Positions 8,130-17,308 of a stretch of 64,000 nucleotides of DNA are shown piece by piece. The stretch is taken from contig JBBSEX010000001.1 in NCBI GenBank assembly GCA_038239345.1, forward strand, positions 310,001 through 374,000, given 5' to 3'. The stretch is from JBBSEX01 sp038239345 (GTDB lineage: Bacteria; Acidobacteriota; Terriglobia; Bryobacterales; Bryobacteraceae). Below the pieces are notes generated by a model. It was not told the origin of the DNA, made no database searches, and was given only the letters and a program-made list of their open reading frames with translations. Numbering within the stretch: the stretch's first letter is position 1; every line of letters starts with the position of its first letter. A program made the position numbers and the translations under genes.

Positions 8130-9342
8130 TTGACTACGGCACGCGTTTATCCCGGATGGCTGGTCGTGCTGGCTGCCTATTTTGGCGTCATGGTCAGTTT
8201 CGGATCCATGCTGGTTTTCACGTTCGGCATTTTCCTGAAGCCCTTGAGTAAAGAATTCGGATGGAGCCGGGAAGCGATCTCGGCTGCTTTTGGTTTCGCG
8301 GCAATCACGGTGGCGATTTGTTCCCCGCCGCTCGGTCATTTGCTGGATAGATTCGGACCACGGCGCGTGATTCTGCCATGCATGACCGTCTTCGGCCTGA
8401 CGTTCATTTCGCTCAGCTTGCTGACGCCAAGTTTGATCCATTTCTACGCAACGTTCGTGGTGTTAGGGGTCGTCGGCAATGGCACGACGCAGATGGGATA
8501 TTCACGGGCTGTATCGACGTGGTTCGACAAGCGACGCGGCTTGGCGCTGGCTCTTGTGATGGCGGGAGTAGGCACGGGGGCGATGATCTTTCCGCCTTTG
8601 GGGCAGGCGTTAATCGATCGGCAAAGGATGGCGCGCGGCGTACCTTGCGCTGGGGGCGCTGGTATTGCTTTTGGGACTGCCACTCACTGCGCTATTTGTC
8701 CGCGAACAGCCACGACACGCAGCGACCACGGTCTTGCTTGACGAGGGTTTGACGGCCGCGCAAGGGTTGCGATCGCGGGCATTTTGGCTGGTGGCGGGTT
8801 CGCTGTTTCTGGGATCGGTGGCTGTGAACGGAGCGATCACGCACCTCTCGCCACTGTTGACCGATCGCGGTGTTTCAACGGGGCAAGCGGCGATGGCTGC
8901 ATCGGTACTGGGCCTGGCTAGTTTCATTGGACGGCTCGGCGCGGGCCTTTTGCTGGATCGATTCTTCGGCCCCCGGGTTGGCTTCGTTTTGCAAACGGCG
9001 AGCGCGGCCGGTATTCTGCTATTGGCCACTGCGGGATCGGCGCTTCCCGGCTTGCTGGCCGCGGCTCTGATCGGGATCGGATTAGGGGCTGAAGCCGATG
9101 TTACGCCCTATTTATTGACTCGCTATTTCGGCTTGCGGGCATTCTCGACGCTCTATGGATTCACCTGGACCGCCTATGCCATCGCCGGCGCGATCGGCCC
9201 GGTCTTGATGGGCAAAGTATTCGACATGACCGGCTCCTATCAGACTTTGCTGACGGTGTTGGCAATGGCGACGCTGGGCTCGGCGTTCTTACTGCTGCTA
9301 TTGCCGAAGTATTCCCCGCTAAGCGATGCCGCGGGCCTGTAG
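8130..9342 (+). pseudogene. MFS transporter, interrupted by a single-base frameshift
   Basis: Twelve-helix major facilitator protein of about 400 residues with the loop 2-3 motif GHLLDRFGPRR and a second-half copy GRLGAGLLLDRFFGPR. It most resembles the monocarboxylate/oxalate-formate antiporter branch. The first half reads from a TTG at 8130 to QALIDRQ, and the second half continues in another frame from GWRAAYLALGALVLLLGLPL. Removing one A from the AAA at 8623-8625 joins the halves into perfect family sequence. There are no other lesions, so the change is recent or is a sequencing error. The gene lies 35 bases after the probable selenoprotein gene and may be co-transcribed with it. Confidence 0.8.
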
Positions 9343-9399
9343 CGCGGAGGCACATCGTCAGGTAAAGTTTTTACCCTGGAAGGCCGATTCCTTCAATGA

Positions 9400-10935
9400 A
9401 TGACGTCGCCGGCGCTTCCCACAATTCACGAGCAAAAGCGCACATCGGCGGCGTCTTCAGCGCTTTCCCGGATCTTCCGGCCAAGCGTCACCGACTTGCT
9501 GTTCATCGGCATTCTGGTGTGGGCTTTTTTGCTTACGCAAAATGGTTGGGACCGCCTGTTAGGGGACGCTGACGCCGGGCTGCACACGCGCATTGGCGAC
9601 TTCATTCTGCAGCACGGCTATATCCCCACCAGCGACCCGTTGTCGTTCACCGCGCCTGGTAAACATTGGCTAGCCAGCGAATGGCTAACCGGCGTTCTCT
9701 TCTCATTCTTGAACACTCATTTTGGCTTGCAAGGGATCGTTTTCGTTTGTGGCGTAACCATCGCCGCAACCTTCGCGGTGATCTTGCGCACCAGCTTGTC
9801 CACTGGCGCGAACGGACTTCTCTCACTGGTTCTGGTCTTATTGGCGGCGGCGGCGTCATCACTGCATTTCCACTCCCGGCCGCACGTCTTCACTTGGCTG
9901 TTCCTTGCGATTCTGATGCATCTTGTGCTGCTGGACCGGATTCATGCCAGTGGCCGGATCTGGTTACTCGCGCCCTTGACCGTGCTTTGGACCAACATGC
10001 ACGGGGGTTTCGCAATCGTCTTCGCCGTTCTCGGAATCGTTGTTGTTGGCACGCTGCTGCAGGGTCCGCGGGAGTATCCCAATGCGCTGCGTTACACGTT
10101 TGTGGGGGGCGCCTGTGGCATCGCCTCGCTCATCAATCCCTTTGGCTACAAGCTTCACCTGGAGACGCTGCGCTATCTGGGCGACAAATCAATTGCCAAC
10201 GTAATTGACGAGTTTCAAGCTCCGACATTCCGCAACGAGCCGCAATTGATTTTCATGGGTCTCTTATTTTTAGGGCTCTCACTGTGCGGCTTGCTGATCG
10301 CCAAGCGTAAATATCCGGAGACTCTGCTGATTCTTTTCCTGTCGTACGAATCGCTGCTGTCGGTACGGCACATCCCGATTTATGCGCTGGCGGCGACACC
10401 GCTGATTGCCGTGGAACTGACGAGTTATTGGAAGCCTTGGATTGCCAGATTATCCCGGCAATCTATCCCCCGAATCCTTGACGACGTTGCCGGCTCGCTG
10501 CGCAGCACGGCGCCGATCTTCGGCATCTGGACCGTCATTGCACTGGCCTCAATCCTGTTCCTAACCCCCGCATCCCGTTGGCCGCGGGACTTCAACGATG
10601 AAAGCTTCCCGGTGAAAATCGCGCAACGCCACTCCGCTGAGCTGGCAAACGCGCGCCTCTTCACGACCGATCAATGGGCCGACTATCTGATGTTCAAGAA
10701 TCCCGCCCAGCGTGCCTTTGTCGACGACCGGTCCTTCTATGGAGATCCGATCGTGTCCGATGCGCTGCGGATCATGGGCGGAGTATCGGGGTGGCGGGGC
10801 CTGCTGGACAAATACGCCGTGAATATGGTTCTTTGTCCGACGGGCAGCGCGATCGGCACGCTACTGCTCGACGATGGCGGATGGATACTGGTGGATCGCG
10901 ACTCGAGCCGCCTACTCTATCGCAGGAAGTCATGA
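9400..10935 (+). CDS. Polytopic membrane protein, GT-C glycosyltransferase-like
   Basis: A 511-residue integral membrane protein with about ten hydrophobic helices. The first periplasmic loop contains GDADAGLHTRIGDFILQHG, an acidic motif after helix 1 as in GT-C fold transferases, and SDPLSFTAPGKHWLASEWL. The C-terminal 110 residues are soluble. No family signature lets me name a substrate. Its stop overlaps the ATG of the next glycosyltransferase gene by four bases, and the following two genes make a TDP-aminosugar, so a role in assembling or transferring an envelope glycan is inferred. A small hairpin (GGTAAA/TTTACC at 9361-9375) lies between it and the MFS gene. Confidence 0.75.
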   Translation: MTSPALPTIHEQKRTSAASSALSRIFRPSVTDLLFIGILVWAFLLTQNGWDRLLGDADAGLHTRIGDFILQHGYIPTSDPLSFTAPGKHWLASEWLTGVLFSFLNTHFGLQGIVFVCGVTIAATFAVILRTSLSTGANGLLSLVLVLLAAAASSLHFHSRPHVFTWLFLAILMHLVLLDRIHASGRIWLLAPLTVLWTNMHGGFAIVFAVLGIVVVGTLLQGPREYPNALRYTFVGGACGIASLINPFGYKLHLETLRYLGDKSIANVIDEFQAPTFRNEPQLIFMGLLFLGLSLCGLLIAKRKYPETLLILFLSYESLLSVRHIPIYALAATPLIAVELTSYWKPWIARLSRQSIPRILDDVAGSLRSTAPIFGIWTVIALASILFLTPASRWPRDFNDESFPVKIAQRHSAELANARLFTTDQWADYLMFKNPAQRAFVDDRSFYGDPIVSDALRIMGGVSGWRGLLDKYAVNMVLCPTGSAIGTLLLDDGGWILVDRDSSRLLYRRKS

Positions 10936-11903
10936 GTCTCTCGATTGTGGTGCCGGTGTACAACTCGGAGAAGTCTCTACCGATTCTGGTGGAACGGATA
11001 GCGGAAGTTTTCGATACCGCGGACGCCCTGGAAATGGTGCTGGTGAATGATGGCAGCCGCGATCGTAGCTGGCAGGTAATCCAAGAGCTCTGCAGCGTCC
11101 GGCCATGGGTGCGAGGCATCAATCTGATGCGAAATTCCGGGCAGCACAATGCCCTGCTTTGTGGAATTCGCGCGGCTCGCCAGGCGGTTATCGTGACGAT
11201 GGACGACGATCTGCAGAACCCGCCGGAAGAGGTCACGAAGCTTCTGAACAAACTGGCTGAAGGATTCGACGTAGTCTATGGAACTCCTCTTCGCGAATCG
11301 CATGGGTTGCTTCGCGATGTAGCTTCGAAGCTGACGAAATTAACTTTGCAACACGCGATGGGCAGTGAAACGGCGCGCAACGTCAGTGCCTTTCGGGCCT
11401 TCGATACGAGGGTTCGCGATGCTTTCGCGCAGTATCGAGGATCGTTCGTCTCGATCGACGTTCTGCTTACCTGGGGTACGTCGCGTTTTGCGTCAGTTGC
11501 TGTGCGCAATGATCGGCGCACTATTGGCGTCTCTAATTACACGGTCCGCAAATTGATTGTGCATGCGATGAACATGATGACCGGCTTTAGCACGATACCG
11601 CTGCAGATTGCCAGCGTTGTCGGATTCGTCTCCATGATTTTCGGTATCGGAATTTTGGCGTATGTGCTGCTTCGCTGGATCGTTATCGGAAGCGTTGTTC
11701 CCGGTTTTGCGTTTCTCGCTTCTACAATCGCCATCTTTTCTGGCGCGCAGATGTTTGCGATTGGCGTGATGGGAGAATATCTGGCCCGGATGCACACCCG
11801 ATTGATGGAACGTCCCACCTACGTGATCCGGGAGTTTGCAGGCAGCGGCGAAACGGTAGCGCAAACAGCGGATGCGGAATTTTATGCCAGACGAGATCTG
11901 TAG
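10932..11903 (+). CDS. Glycosyltransferase family 2 with two C-terminal membrane helices (GtrB/ArnC-like)
   Basis: The start is the ATG that overlaps the previous stop (ATGA), giving 323 residues; the frame is open further upstream, but that part has no homology-like features. The GT-A domain shows SLSIVVPVYNSEKSLP, MVLVNDGSRDRSW, the central VTMDDDLQNPPEE with its DDD metal site and TARNVSAFRAFD. Two transmembrane helices follow at about 230-255 and 265-290. This architecture is that of polyprenyl-phosphate hexosyl/aminosugar transferases (GtrB, ArnC, DPM1-like). It probably loads a sugar on undecaprenyl phosphate for the neighbouring membrane transferases. Confidence 0.88.
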   Translation: MSLSIVVPVYNSEKSLPILVERIAEVFDTADALEMVLVNDGSRDRSWQVIQELCSVRPWVRGINLMRNSGQHNALLCGIRAARQAVIVTMDDDLQNPPEEVTKLLNKLAEGFDVVYGTPLRESHGLLRDVASKLTKLTLQHAMGSETARNVSAFRAFDTRVRDAFAQYRGSFVSIDVLLTWGTSRFASVAVRNDRRTIGVSNYTVRKLIVHAMNMMTGFSTIPLQIASVVGFVSMIFGIGILAYVLLRWIVIGSVVPGFAFLASTIAIFSGAQMFAIGVMGEYLARMHTRLMERPTYVIREFAGSGETVAQTADAEFYARRDL

Positions 11904-12618
11904 GCAGCTTCCATGGGATTCGGATTTCTTCGGGCTCCGTATCGCCCGCTTCGTGCCAGCCCATTTGTCGGAGCAATCGGCGCAATTGGCGATCGACTAT
12001 TGCCGCGAGCAGCGGATCGATTGTTTGTATTTGCTTCTGGAGGATGACCGCGCATCGCTCGACACAGCGGCATCAAACGGCTTCCAGTACGTCGATACGC
12101 GGCTCACTTTGAGCAGATCGCTGAGCGAGTACAGCGCGCCTACCGGAAGATTTTTAGTGCGCCCGGCAAGAGCGGCGGACGTCGCTGAGCTAGTTCAAAT
12201 TGCCCGTAAGAGTTATCATCACTCGCGCTTTTACAAGGATCCGCGCTTTTTGAAAGAACGGGCCGACGATCTGTACCAAACATGGATTGAGCAAAGCTGC
12301 GCCGGTTCGGCGAATGCGGTGCTGGTGGCGGACCTCGACTCTCAACCGGCCGGCTACATCACATGCCATCTGGGCGAAGACGGCGCGGGTTCCATCAGCC
12401 TTATGGCGGTAGCGGAGCGGGCGCGCGGCTTACGCCTGGGCCAGGAACTGATCAACGCCGCCTTGGCGTACTTCGCCGCCCATGAGATGCGCTCTGCTAG
12501 TGTAGTGACCCAGGAATCGAACGCGCCGGCTCGCCAGTCCTACGAGCGCTGTGGATTCACCGCCACGAGCCGTCAACTGTGGTTTCACTTCTGGAGTCCA
12601 GGAGCAACAAAACTGTGA
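11884..12618 (+). CDS. WecD-like TDP-aminosugar N-acetyltransferase (GNAT)
   Basis: A 244-residue protein with an N-terminal segment LPWDSDFFGLRIARF, characteristic of the WecD (TDP-fucosamine acetyltransferase) group. The C-terminal GNAT domain (about 95-240) carries the acetyl-CoA loop RARGLRLGQELINAAL and the late motif ESNAPARQSYERCGF. In enterobacteria WecD acetylates TDP-4-amino-4,6-dideoxygalactose made by WecE. A WecE-like gene begins in the last four bases of this one (GTGA), which supports the same reaction pair. The start at ATG 11884 is chosen over the codon four positions upstream; both lie inside the end of the preceding gene. Confidence 0.8.
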   Translation: MPDEICRQLPWDSDFFGLRIARFVPAHLSEQSAQLAIDYCREQRIDCLYLLLEDDRASLDTAASNGFQYVDTRLTLSRSLSEYSAPTGRFLVRPARAADVAELVQIARKSYHHSRFYKDPRFLKERADDLYQTWIEQSCAGSANAVLVADLDSQPAGYITCHLGEDGAGSISLMAVAERARGLRLGQELINAALAYFAAHEMRSASVVTQESNAPARQSYERCGFTATSRQLWFHFWSPGATKL

Positions 12619-13883
12619 GCAATTACCGGATTCCATTCAACAAGCCGAGCGTCTCAGGCAACGAGTACGCTTATATGGCCGACGCCGTGGCCCGCGGCCA
12701 CATTTCCGGCGACGGGGTGTATACACGGCAATGCGAGAAACTGCTCGCGCAGGAAATTGGCGTGGGGCGCGCTTTGCTTACTACGTCCTGTACGCACGCC
12801 CTCGAAATGTGCGCGATGCTGTTAAAAATTCAGCCCGGCGATGAGGTGATCGTCCCTTCCTTCACATTCGTCTCCACTGTGAATGCGTTCGTGCTGCGTG
12901 GAGCGAAACCCATCTTCGCCGACATCCGGCGGGATACGCTGAATCTCGACGAGCGTCTGCTGGAAAGTCTCGTCACGCCTCGGACCCGGGTTATCGTCGC
13001 CGTGCATTATGCCGGTGTCGCCTGCGATATGGACGCCATTCTTTCCATCGCCGGGCGTTACGGAATTTCTGTGGTGGAAGACAACGCGCACGGTCTGTTC
13101 GGAAGTTATCGCGGTCGCCAATTGGGTACGTTCGGGTGTCTGGCGACGCAGAGTTTTCATGAGACGAAAAACATCTACTGCGGCGAGGGCGGCGCGCTTC
13201 TGCTTAACGATCCCGCCCTGGTTGCGCGAGCCGAGATCATTCGCGAAAAGGGCACCAATCGCAGCGCATTCTTTCGTGGAGAAACCGACAAGTACACCTG
13301 GGTGGATGTCGGCTCCAGTTATGTTCTGTCCGATTGTCTGGCCGGGTTTCTCTACGCCCAACTAGAGCAGCGGGAAAGCATTCAGGCGGCGCGGCGGCGG
13401 GTTTGGAATCGCTATGCCGAAGAGCTTGGAGAATGGGGGGCGCAACACAATATCGCGCTGCCTTACATACCCGGCGACTGCGATCAGGCGTTCCACATGT
13501 TCTATATCATTCTGCCATCCTGCGAGGTCCGCCAGGCACTGATCAATCACCTGAAAAGCCAGGGCATTCTCAGCGTGTTTCATTATGTGCCGTTGCACTC
13601 TTCCCCTATGGGATTTCATTTTGGAGGGTTCGCCGGCCAGTGTCCCATTACCGAGCAGGTTAGCGAACGTCTTCTGCGTTTGCCGTTCTACAGCAGTATG
13701 ACGGAGGGTGAACAAGCGGAGGCGATCCGGGCGATTATCGAATTTCCTTTGTCGGCTGAAAGCGGTACACCTGGACTGAAGGATCGTTATACACCTGTTG
13801 AAAGCGGGACGCGTCGGCCGTCATCGCCCGCAGTGCATCGAGAGCCGGATCATGAAAATCGCGGCGAAAATCGTACAGCGTGA
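12615..13883 (+). CDS. wecE: dTDP-4-amino-4,6-dideoxygalactose transaminase-like (WecE/DegT family)
   Basis: PLP-dependent fold type I aminotransferase of the DegT/DnrJ/EryC1 family. Seen are the start RIPFNKPSVSGNE, the cofactor loop TSCTHALEMCAML, VEDNAHGLFGSYRG and the Schiff-base Lys in SFHETKNIYCGEGGALL, all WecE-like. GTG 12615 is taken as start because it overlaps the previous stop. The product of 422 residues is about 45 longer than E. coli WecE (376): after AIRAIIEFPL the chain runs on as low-complexity polar sequence through the 3' end of the convergent glycosyltransferase gene, a 149-base overlap. The tail looks like read-on after loss of the original stop. With the WecD-like neighbour it would supply TDP-4-acetamido-4,6-dideoxygalactose. 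Confidence 0.85.
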   Translation: MSNYRIPFNKPSVSGNEYAYMADAVARGHISGDGVYTRQCEKLLAQEIGVGRALLTTSCTHALEMCAMLLKIQPGDEVIVPSFTFVSTVNAFVLRGAKPIFADIRRDTLNLDERLLESLVTPRTRVIVAVHYAGVACDMDAILSIAGRYGISVVEDNAHGLFGSYRGRQLGTFGCLATQSFHETKNIYCGEGGALLLNDPALVARAEIIREKGTNRSAFFRGETDKYTWVDVGSSYVLSDCLAGFLYAQLEQRESIQAARRRVWNRYAEELGEWGAQHNIALPYIPGDCDQAFHMFYIILPSCEVRQALINHLKSQGILSVFHYVPLHSSPMGFHFGGFAGQCPITEQVSERLLRLPFYSSMTEGEQAEAIRAIIEFPLSAESGTPGLKDRYTPVESGTRRPSSPAVHREPDHENRGENRTA

Positions 13884-15330
13884 CCATAACATAATCCACG
13901 CGTTTCGCGCGCCAGAATTCCGGCAGCGTGCGAATGTAATCCGGTATCGCATCGGGATTGTGCGGGTAGACCAGACGCGGCAAAATCGCTTGCGTATATC
14001 CCTGCCGTCCGGTGTACAAGTACAAGAGCGTGTCATCATAAGCGCTGAAGCGCGCCGTTGGTTCAGTGTTCGCCTTAATCCATCGATACGCCGGCATGAT
14101 TTTTTCGCGCTCCACCTGGCGGTCGTAAAAGTACGCCGGCAGCAAGCCGGTGAGCGCTCTGGCTTCCGAGACCGTGGAAGCGGCCGCCAATAGAACGATC
14201 AAGGTCGCGACCAGGATCGACGCAATGCGGTTGCCCATTGTGCCCTGCCGCAGAGTCTGCATTCCCAGCTTCCAGACGTCACTCAACTTTGCCGCTAGCC
14301 CTGCAACGTACAGCGGAAGCAACGGAAAAAGAAAGCGCGAATCCGGTGGAAATTGCCAAATCAGAAGTACGCCGACGAACAGCAGCGCGAACAGTGAATA
14401 CTGCTTGAAACCGCGGCGGTATAACACGACGATCCCGGATATCGATACGACTGTCATTACCCAGGCGATGGGGCGGATCCACAGTTCATCCCCGCTATTG
14501 AAGAACACAAGGCGGGCGGCTGATTCGATGACCGAGCCGGCGTTGATCCAAAAACGCTCGGGAAATCCGGACCAGGTGAACGTGCGGGCGTAGAATCCGG
14601 CATAGGACGTGTAGTAAGACAAGACGTCATCGGTGGCATGAAAACCATTTCGAGCGATCCAGATCTGCCACAGTGCGATGCTTACGGCTAATGGCGCCGC
14701 GAACAAAGCAGCAGCCCGCTTGCGGCCGCTCCGAAGCATTAGAAAGGGCACGCTAGCGATCAGGACGATGGCGTTAGTGCGAACCAGAAAGGCCGCCGCA
14801 GCCAGTAAGCCCGCCAAGAAAACCCGCCGGGGAGATATCTCACAGTCCTTATCCAGCAGTAACATCACACCCAATAGCAAAATGGAAAACGGCAACTCGG
14901 ACATCGTGCTGACGGCGAAAAGAATTGTCATCGGCCCGATGGCGACGATCGCCGTCAGGCCCAGGGCCAACAGATCATGTAATCCTGTTCGTCGTAAATA
15001 GAGGAAAGTGAGAAGCAGGAACGCCGGCAAGAATGCAAATTGCATTGCCATAGCGACTTTCAGATTATCCGGAAATGCGCCGCCAAAACGCCACACGAGC
15101 GATAGCAGCCCCGGATACAGCGGAGGATATTTGGTTTGTGCTGGATTTTCCACCAAGTGCTGGATGCGATAGCCATTGCCGCCGGCCATGGATCGGGCGG
15201 AGATCAGATAAACTGCGTCGTCGTGATACGAACCAATGTTTGGCATTGCTCGATAACGCCAGGCGAAATAGGCTGAGGGCAGCGCTAAGAGCAGGCAGGC
15301 CGCCAATATCAGGCGCGGAACATGGGTCAT
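13735..15330 (-). CDS. GT39-type (PMT/ArnT-like) membrane glycosyltransferase, copy 2
   Basis: A 531-residue polytopic protein of the GT-C superfamily. After a first transmembrane helix (about 5-22) comes the periplasmic motif SYHDDAVYLISARSMAGGNG, containing the acidic DD typical of the GT-C catalytic loop, then VENPAQTKYPPLYPGLLS. About ten further helices and a soluble C-terminal domain of some 130 residues follow. Such enzymes use polyprenyl-phosphate sugars on the periplasmic side. The gene overlaps the upstream paralogue by four bases (ATGA) and its 3' end overlaps the wecE-like gene antisense by 149 bases. The acceptor is unknown. Confidence 0.8.
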   Translation of the reverse strand: MTHVPRLILAACLLLALPSAYFAWRYRAMPNIGSYHDDAVYLISARSMAGGNGYRIQHLVENPAQTKYPPLYPGLLSLVWRFGGAFPDNLKVAMAMQFAFLPAFLLLTFLYLRRTGLHDLLALGLTAIVAIGPMTILFAVSTMSELPFSILLLGVMLLLDKDCEISPRRVFLAGLLAAAAFLVRTNAIVLIASVPFLMLRSGRKRAAALFAAPLAVSIALWQIWIARNGFHATDDVLSYYTSYAGFYARTFTWSGFPERFWINAGSVIESAARLVFFNSGDELWIRPIAWVMTVVSISGIVVLYRRGFKQYSLFALLFVGVLLIWQFPPDSRFLFPLLPLYVAGLAAKLSDVWKLGMQTLRQGTMGNRIASILVATLIVLLAAASTVSEARALTGLLPAYFYDRQVEREKIMPAYRWIKANTEPTARFSAYDDTLLYLYTGRQGYTQAILPRLVYPHNPDAIPDYIRTLPEFWRAKRVDYVMVTLYDFRRDFHDPALDALRAMTADASRFQQVYNDPSVQVYRFQPTKEIR

Positions 15331-16931
15331 GGTGCGGCCTCCGTTCGGCCCGGTCCGATGCGAAATATCTGTACAACTGGGTCGCTATAGACCAGCGGAA
15401 AACGCGACGCAAATGCCACTGCCCGCCGCATGCCTTCGGGCGCTTGACTGTGAAACGCCCGCCGATAATCGTACTTCGTAATCAGAAGGTAGCTGACATC
15501 TTTCTTTCGCCAGAACTCTGGCAGACCGTCCATATATTCCGCCAAGGCGTTCGAATCGGTGGGATAAAAACACTTTGGGAGGGCGACCTGGGTATATCCC
15601 TTTCGCCCCGTATACAAATACAGCAGCGTGTCATCGTTCGCGCTAAACACATCTCCGGCAGCGGTGTTCGCCCTTATCCAGGCGTACGAGGTTATAAGCT
15701 GTGCCCGCTCCACTTCGCGGTCATACAGATAACTTGGCAAGAGACTTGCAATAGCGCGAACTTCCGCGAAAACCGCAACGCCAACGATCATGATAATCGA
15801 GCCATTGATCAGTCCCGAGGCGAAGGGATTGCCGGTCTTAGCGCCCTGCAAGCTTGGCCCGAGCGGCTTCCATCTGGCGCTTAGCGTTGTACCCAGTCCA
15901 GCAAGATAAAGCGGAAAGAGCGGGAACAAAAAACGTGCGTCCGGTGGAAATTGCCATAGGAGAAGTACGCCGCACGATAGCAGCGCGAACAGCGGGTAGT
16001 GCTGCATGCCACGGTTTACCAGTGTCGCGATTCCCCAGACCGCGAGTACCGTCATGATCCAGACAATCGGACGAATGAACCACATCTCATCGCTGCTATT
16101 GAAGAGCACCAGCCGCCCGGCCGATTCAATCAGCACGGCCGCGTTGATCAACAAGCGCTCCGGAAATCCGGTCCAAGTGAACGTCCGCACGTAGAATCCG
16201 GCGTACGACGTGTAGTAGGACAGTACGTCGTCCGTCGCGCGAAAGCCGTTGCGGGCAATCCAAATTTGCCACCCTGCAATACTCAGTGCCAATGGCGTTG
16301 CAAACCATGCCGCGGCGCGCTTTTGCCCTCTCCACAGCAGTAGAACGGGGGCACTTACGATTAAGACGATGGCATTGGTTCGCACTAGAAAAGCGGCGGC
16401 CGCCAGAAGGCCGGCACCGAGTGCTCGCCGGGGTGGTACTTCGTTTCTGGTCTCCAGAAGCAACATCAATCCCAGTAGTAAGACAGTGACTGGCATCTCC
16501 GACATCAGATTCAGCGTGAACAGAATTGTCATCGGCCCGAACGCCATAACCGCCGTCAGCCCGATCGCCATAAGGCGGCCTAACCCGGTCCGCAAGATAT
16601 ATAGATACGCCAAAGTTAAGAAGATTGGAAGAAAGCAAAACTGTATTGCCATCCCGAGTTTCAAATTCTCAGGGAATGTACCGCCGAACCTCCACACCAT
16701 TGATAGCAGCGCGGGATACAGCGGGGGGTACTTCGTCTGGGCGGGATTTTCTGGAAGATGGGCTAGGCGATAACCGTTACCGGCAAGCATCGATTCAGCG
16801 GTAATGAGGTAAACGCCGTCATCGTGAAACCACCCGAAATTAGGCATTGTGCGATAGTGCCAGGAGAAGTAGGCGCCGGGCAATGCCAATAACAAACAGG
16901 CGGCGAAAGCAATCCACGCCGGTCGAATCAC
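15327..16931 (-). CDS. GT39-type (PMT/ArnT-like) membrane glycosyltransferase, copy 1
   Basis: A 534-residue close paralogue of the following gene, aligned end to end without large gaps. Shared blocks include NPAQTKYPPLYP, FLVRTNAIVLI, RATDDVLSYYTSYAGFY (HATDD in the copy) and WQFPPDARFLFPL. The catalytic-loop acidic pair is present as FHDDGVYLITAESML. The two clearly arose by tandem duplication and are translationally coupled, so both products are made together, perhaps with different donor or acceptor specificity. The gene is divergent from the small exported protein gene, with an 82-base gap holding a TATAGT-type -10 for the latter. Confidence 0.8.
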   Translation of the reverse strand: MIRPAWIAFAACLLLALPGAYFSWHYRTMPNFGWFHDDGVYLITAESMLAGNGYRLAHLPENPAQTKYPPLYPALLSMVWRFGGTFPENLKLGMAIQFCFLPIFLTLAYLYILRTGLGRLMAIGLTAVMAFGPMTILFTLNLMSEMPVTVLLLGLMLLLETRNEVPPRRALGAGLLAAAAFLVRTNAIVLIVSAPVLLLWRGQKRAAAWFATPLALSIAGWQIWIARNGFRATDDVLSYYTSYAGFYVRTFTWTGFPERLLINAAVLIESAGRLVLFNSSDEMWFIRPIVWIMTVLAVWGIATLVNRGMQHYPLFALLSCGVLLLWQFPPDARFLFPLFPLYLAGLGTTLSARWKPLGPSLQGAKTGNPFASGLINGSIIMIVGVAVFAEVRAIASLLPSYLYDREVERAQLITSYAWIRANTAAGDVFSANDDTLLYLYTGRKGYTQVALPKCFYPTDSNALAEYMDGLPEFWRKKDVSYLLITKYDYRRAFHSQAPEGMRRAVAFASRFPLVYSDPVVQIFRIGPGRTEAAP

Positions 16932-17013
16932 TTCCAGCCGATCTCCGAAATAATGGGCAGCGCGATGACCATCCTAGCCCCGCATTCTCGCATATATAGT
17001 AGGACTAACAAAG

Positions 17014-17280
17014 ATGTTCACTCGAAGAACCTGTATCGGACTCATCGCGGGTGCCACTCTAGCCGCGCAAACAAAACCCGCTGAAAAGGAAAACTCCATG
17101 TTTCAATCGCTATTTGATGCCAGCTTGAAAGACAAGAAGGGCGTAGTTCTCTACGTGAAGGGCCAGACGATAACTGGTGCCGTTGTCAGCTCCTCGGCTA
17201 CCTATGTCGAGCTGAAAAGCCGGGAATTCTCGCGGATAATCGTGCGCGTTGATTCCATCGACGGCGCGGCGATGTCCTAA
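17014..17280 (+). CDS. Small exported protein of unknown function
   Basis: An 88-residue product. The N-terminus TRRTCIGLIAGATLAAQ is a short signal peptide (twin Arg followed by a hydrophobic run). The mature part, FQSLFDASLKDKKGVVLYV followed by five beta-strand-like stretches and SREFSRIIVRVDSIDGAAM, has the length and strand pattern of a small Sm-like or OB barrel, but I cannot assign a family. An alternative ATG at residue 29 would yield a cytoplasmic 60-residue protein. TATAGT (16995-17000) is a reasonable -10 element 13 bases before the start. It converges on the glucosidase gene. Confidence 0.6.
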   Translation: MFTRRTCIGLIAGATLAAQTKPAEKENSMFQSLFDASLKDKKGVVLYVKGQTITGAVVSSSATYVELKSREFSRIIVRVDSIDGAAMS

Positions 17281-17308
17281 ATTCTTATCCGTCACGCGGC
17301 GGGTGAAC

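Noticed and set aside
10674..10931. Upstream extension of the GtrB/ArnC-like glycosyltransferase by 86 codons
   Set aside because: It reads the preceding membrane-protein gene out of frame; the ATG at 10932 overlaps that gene's stop and begins the conserved GT2 strand.
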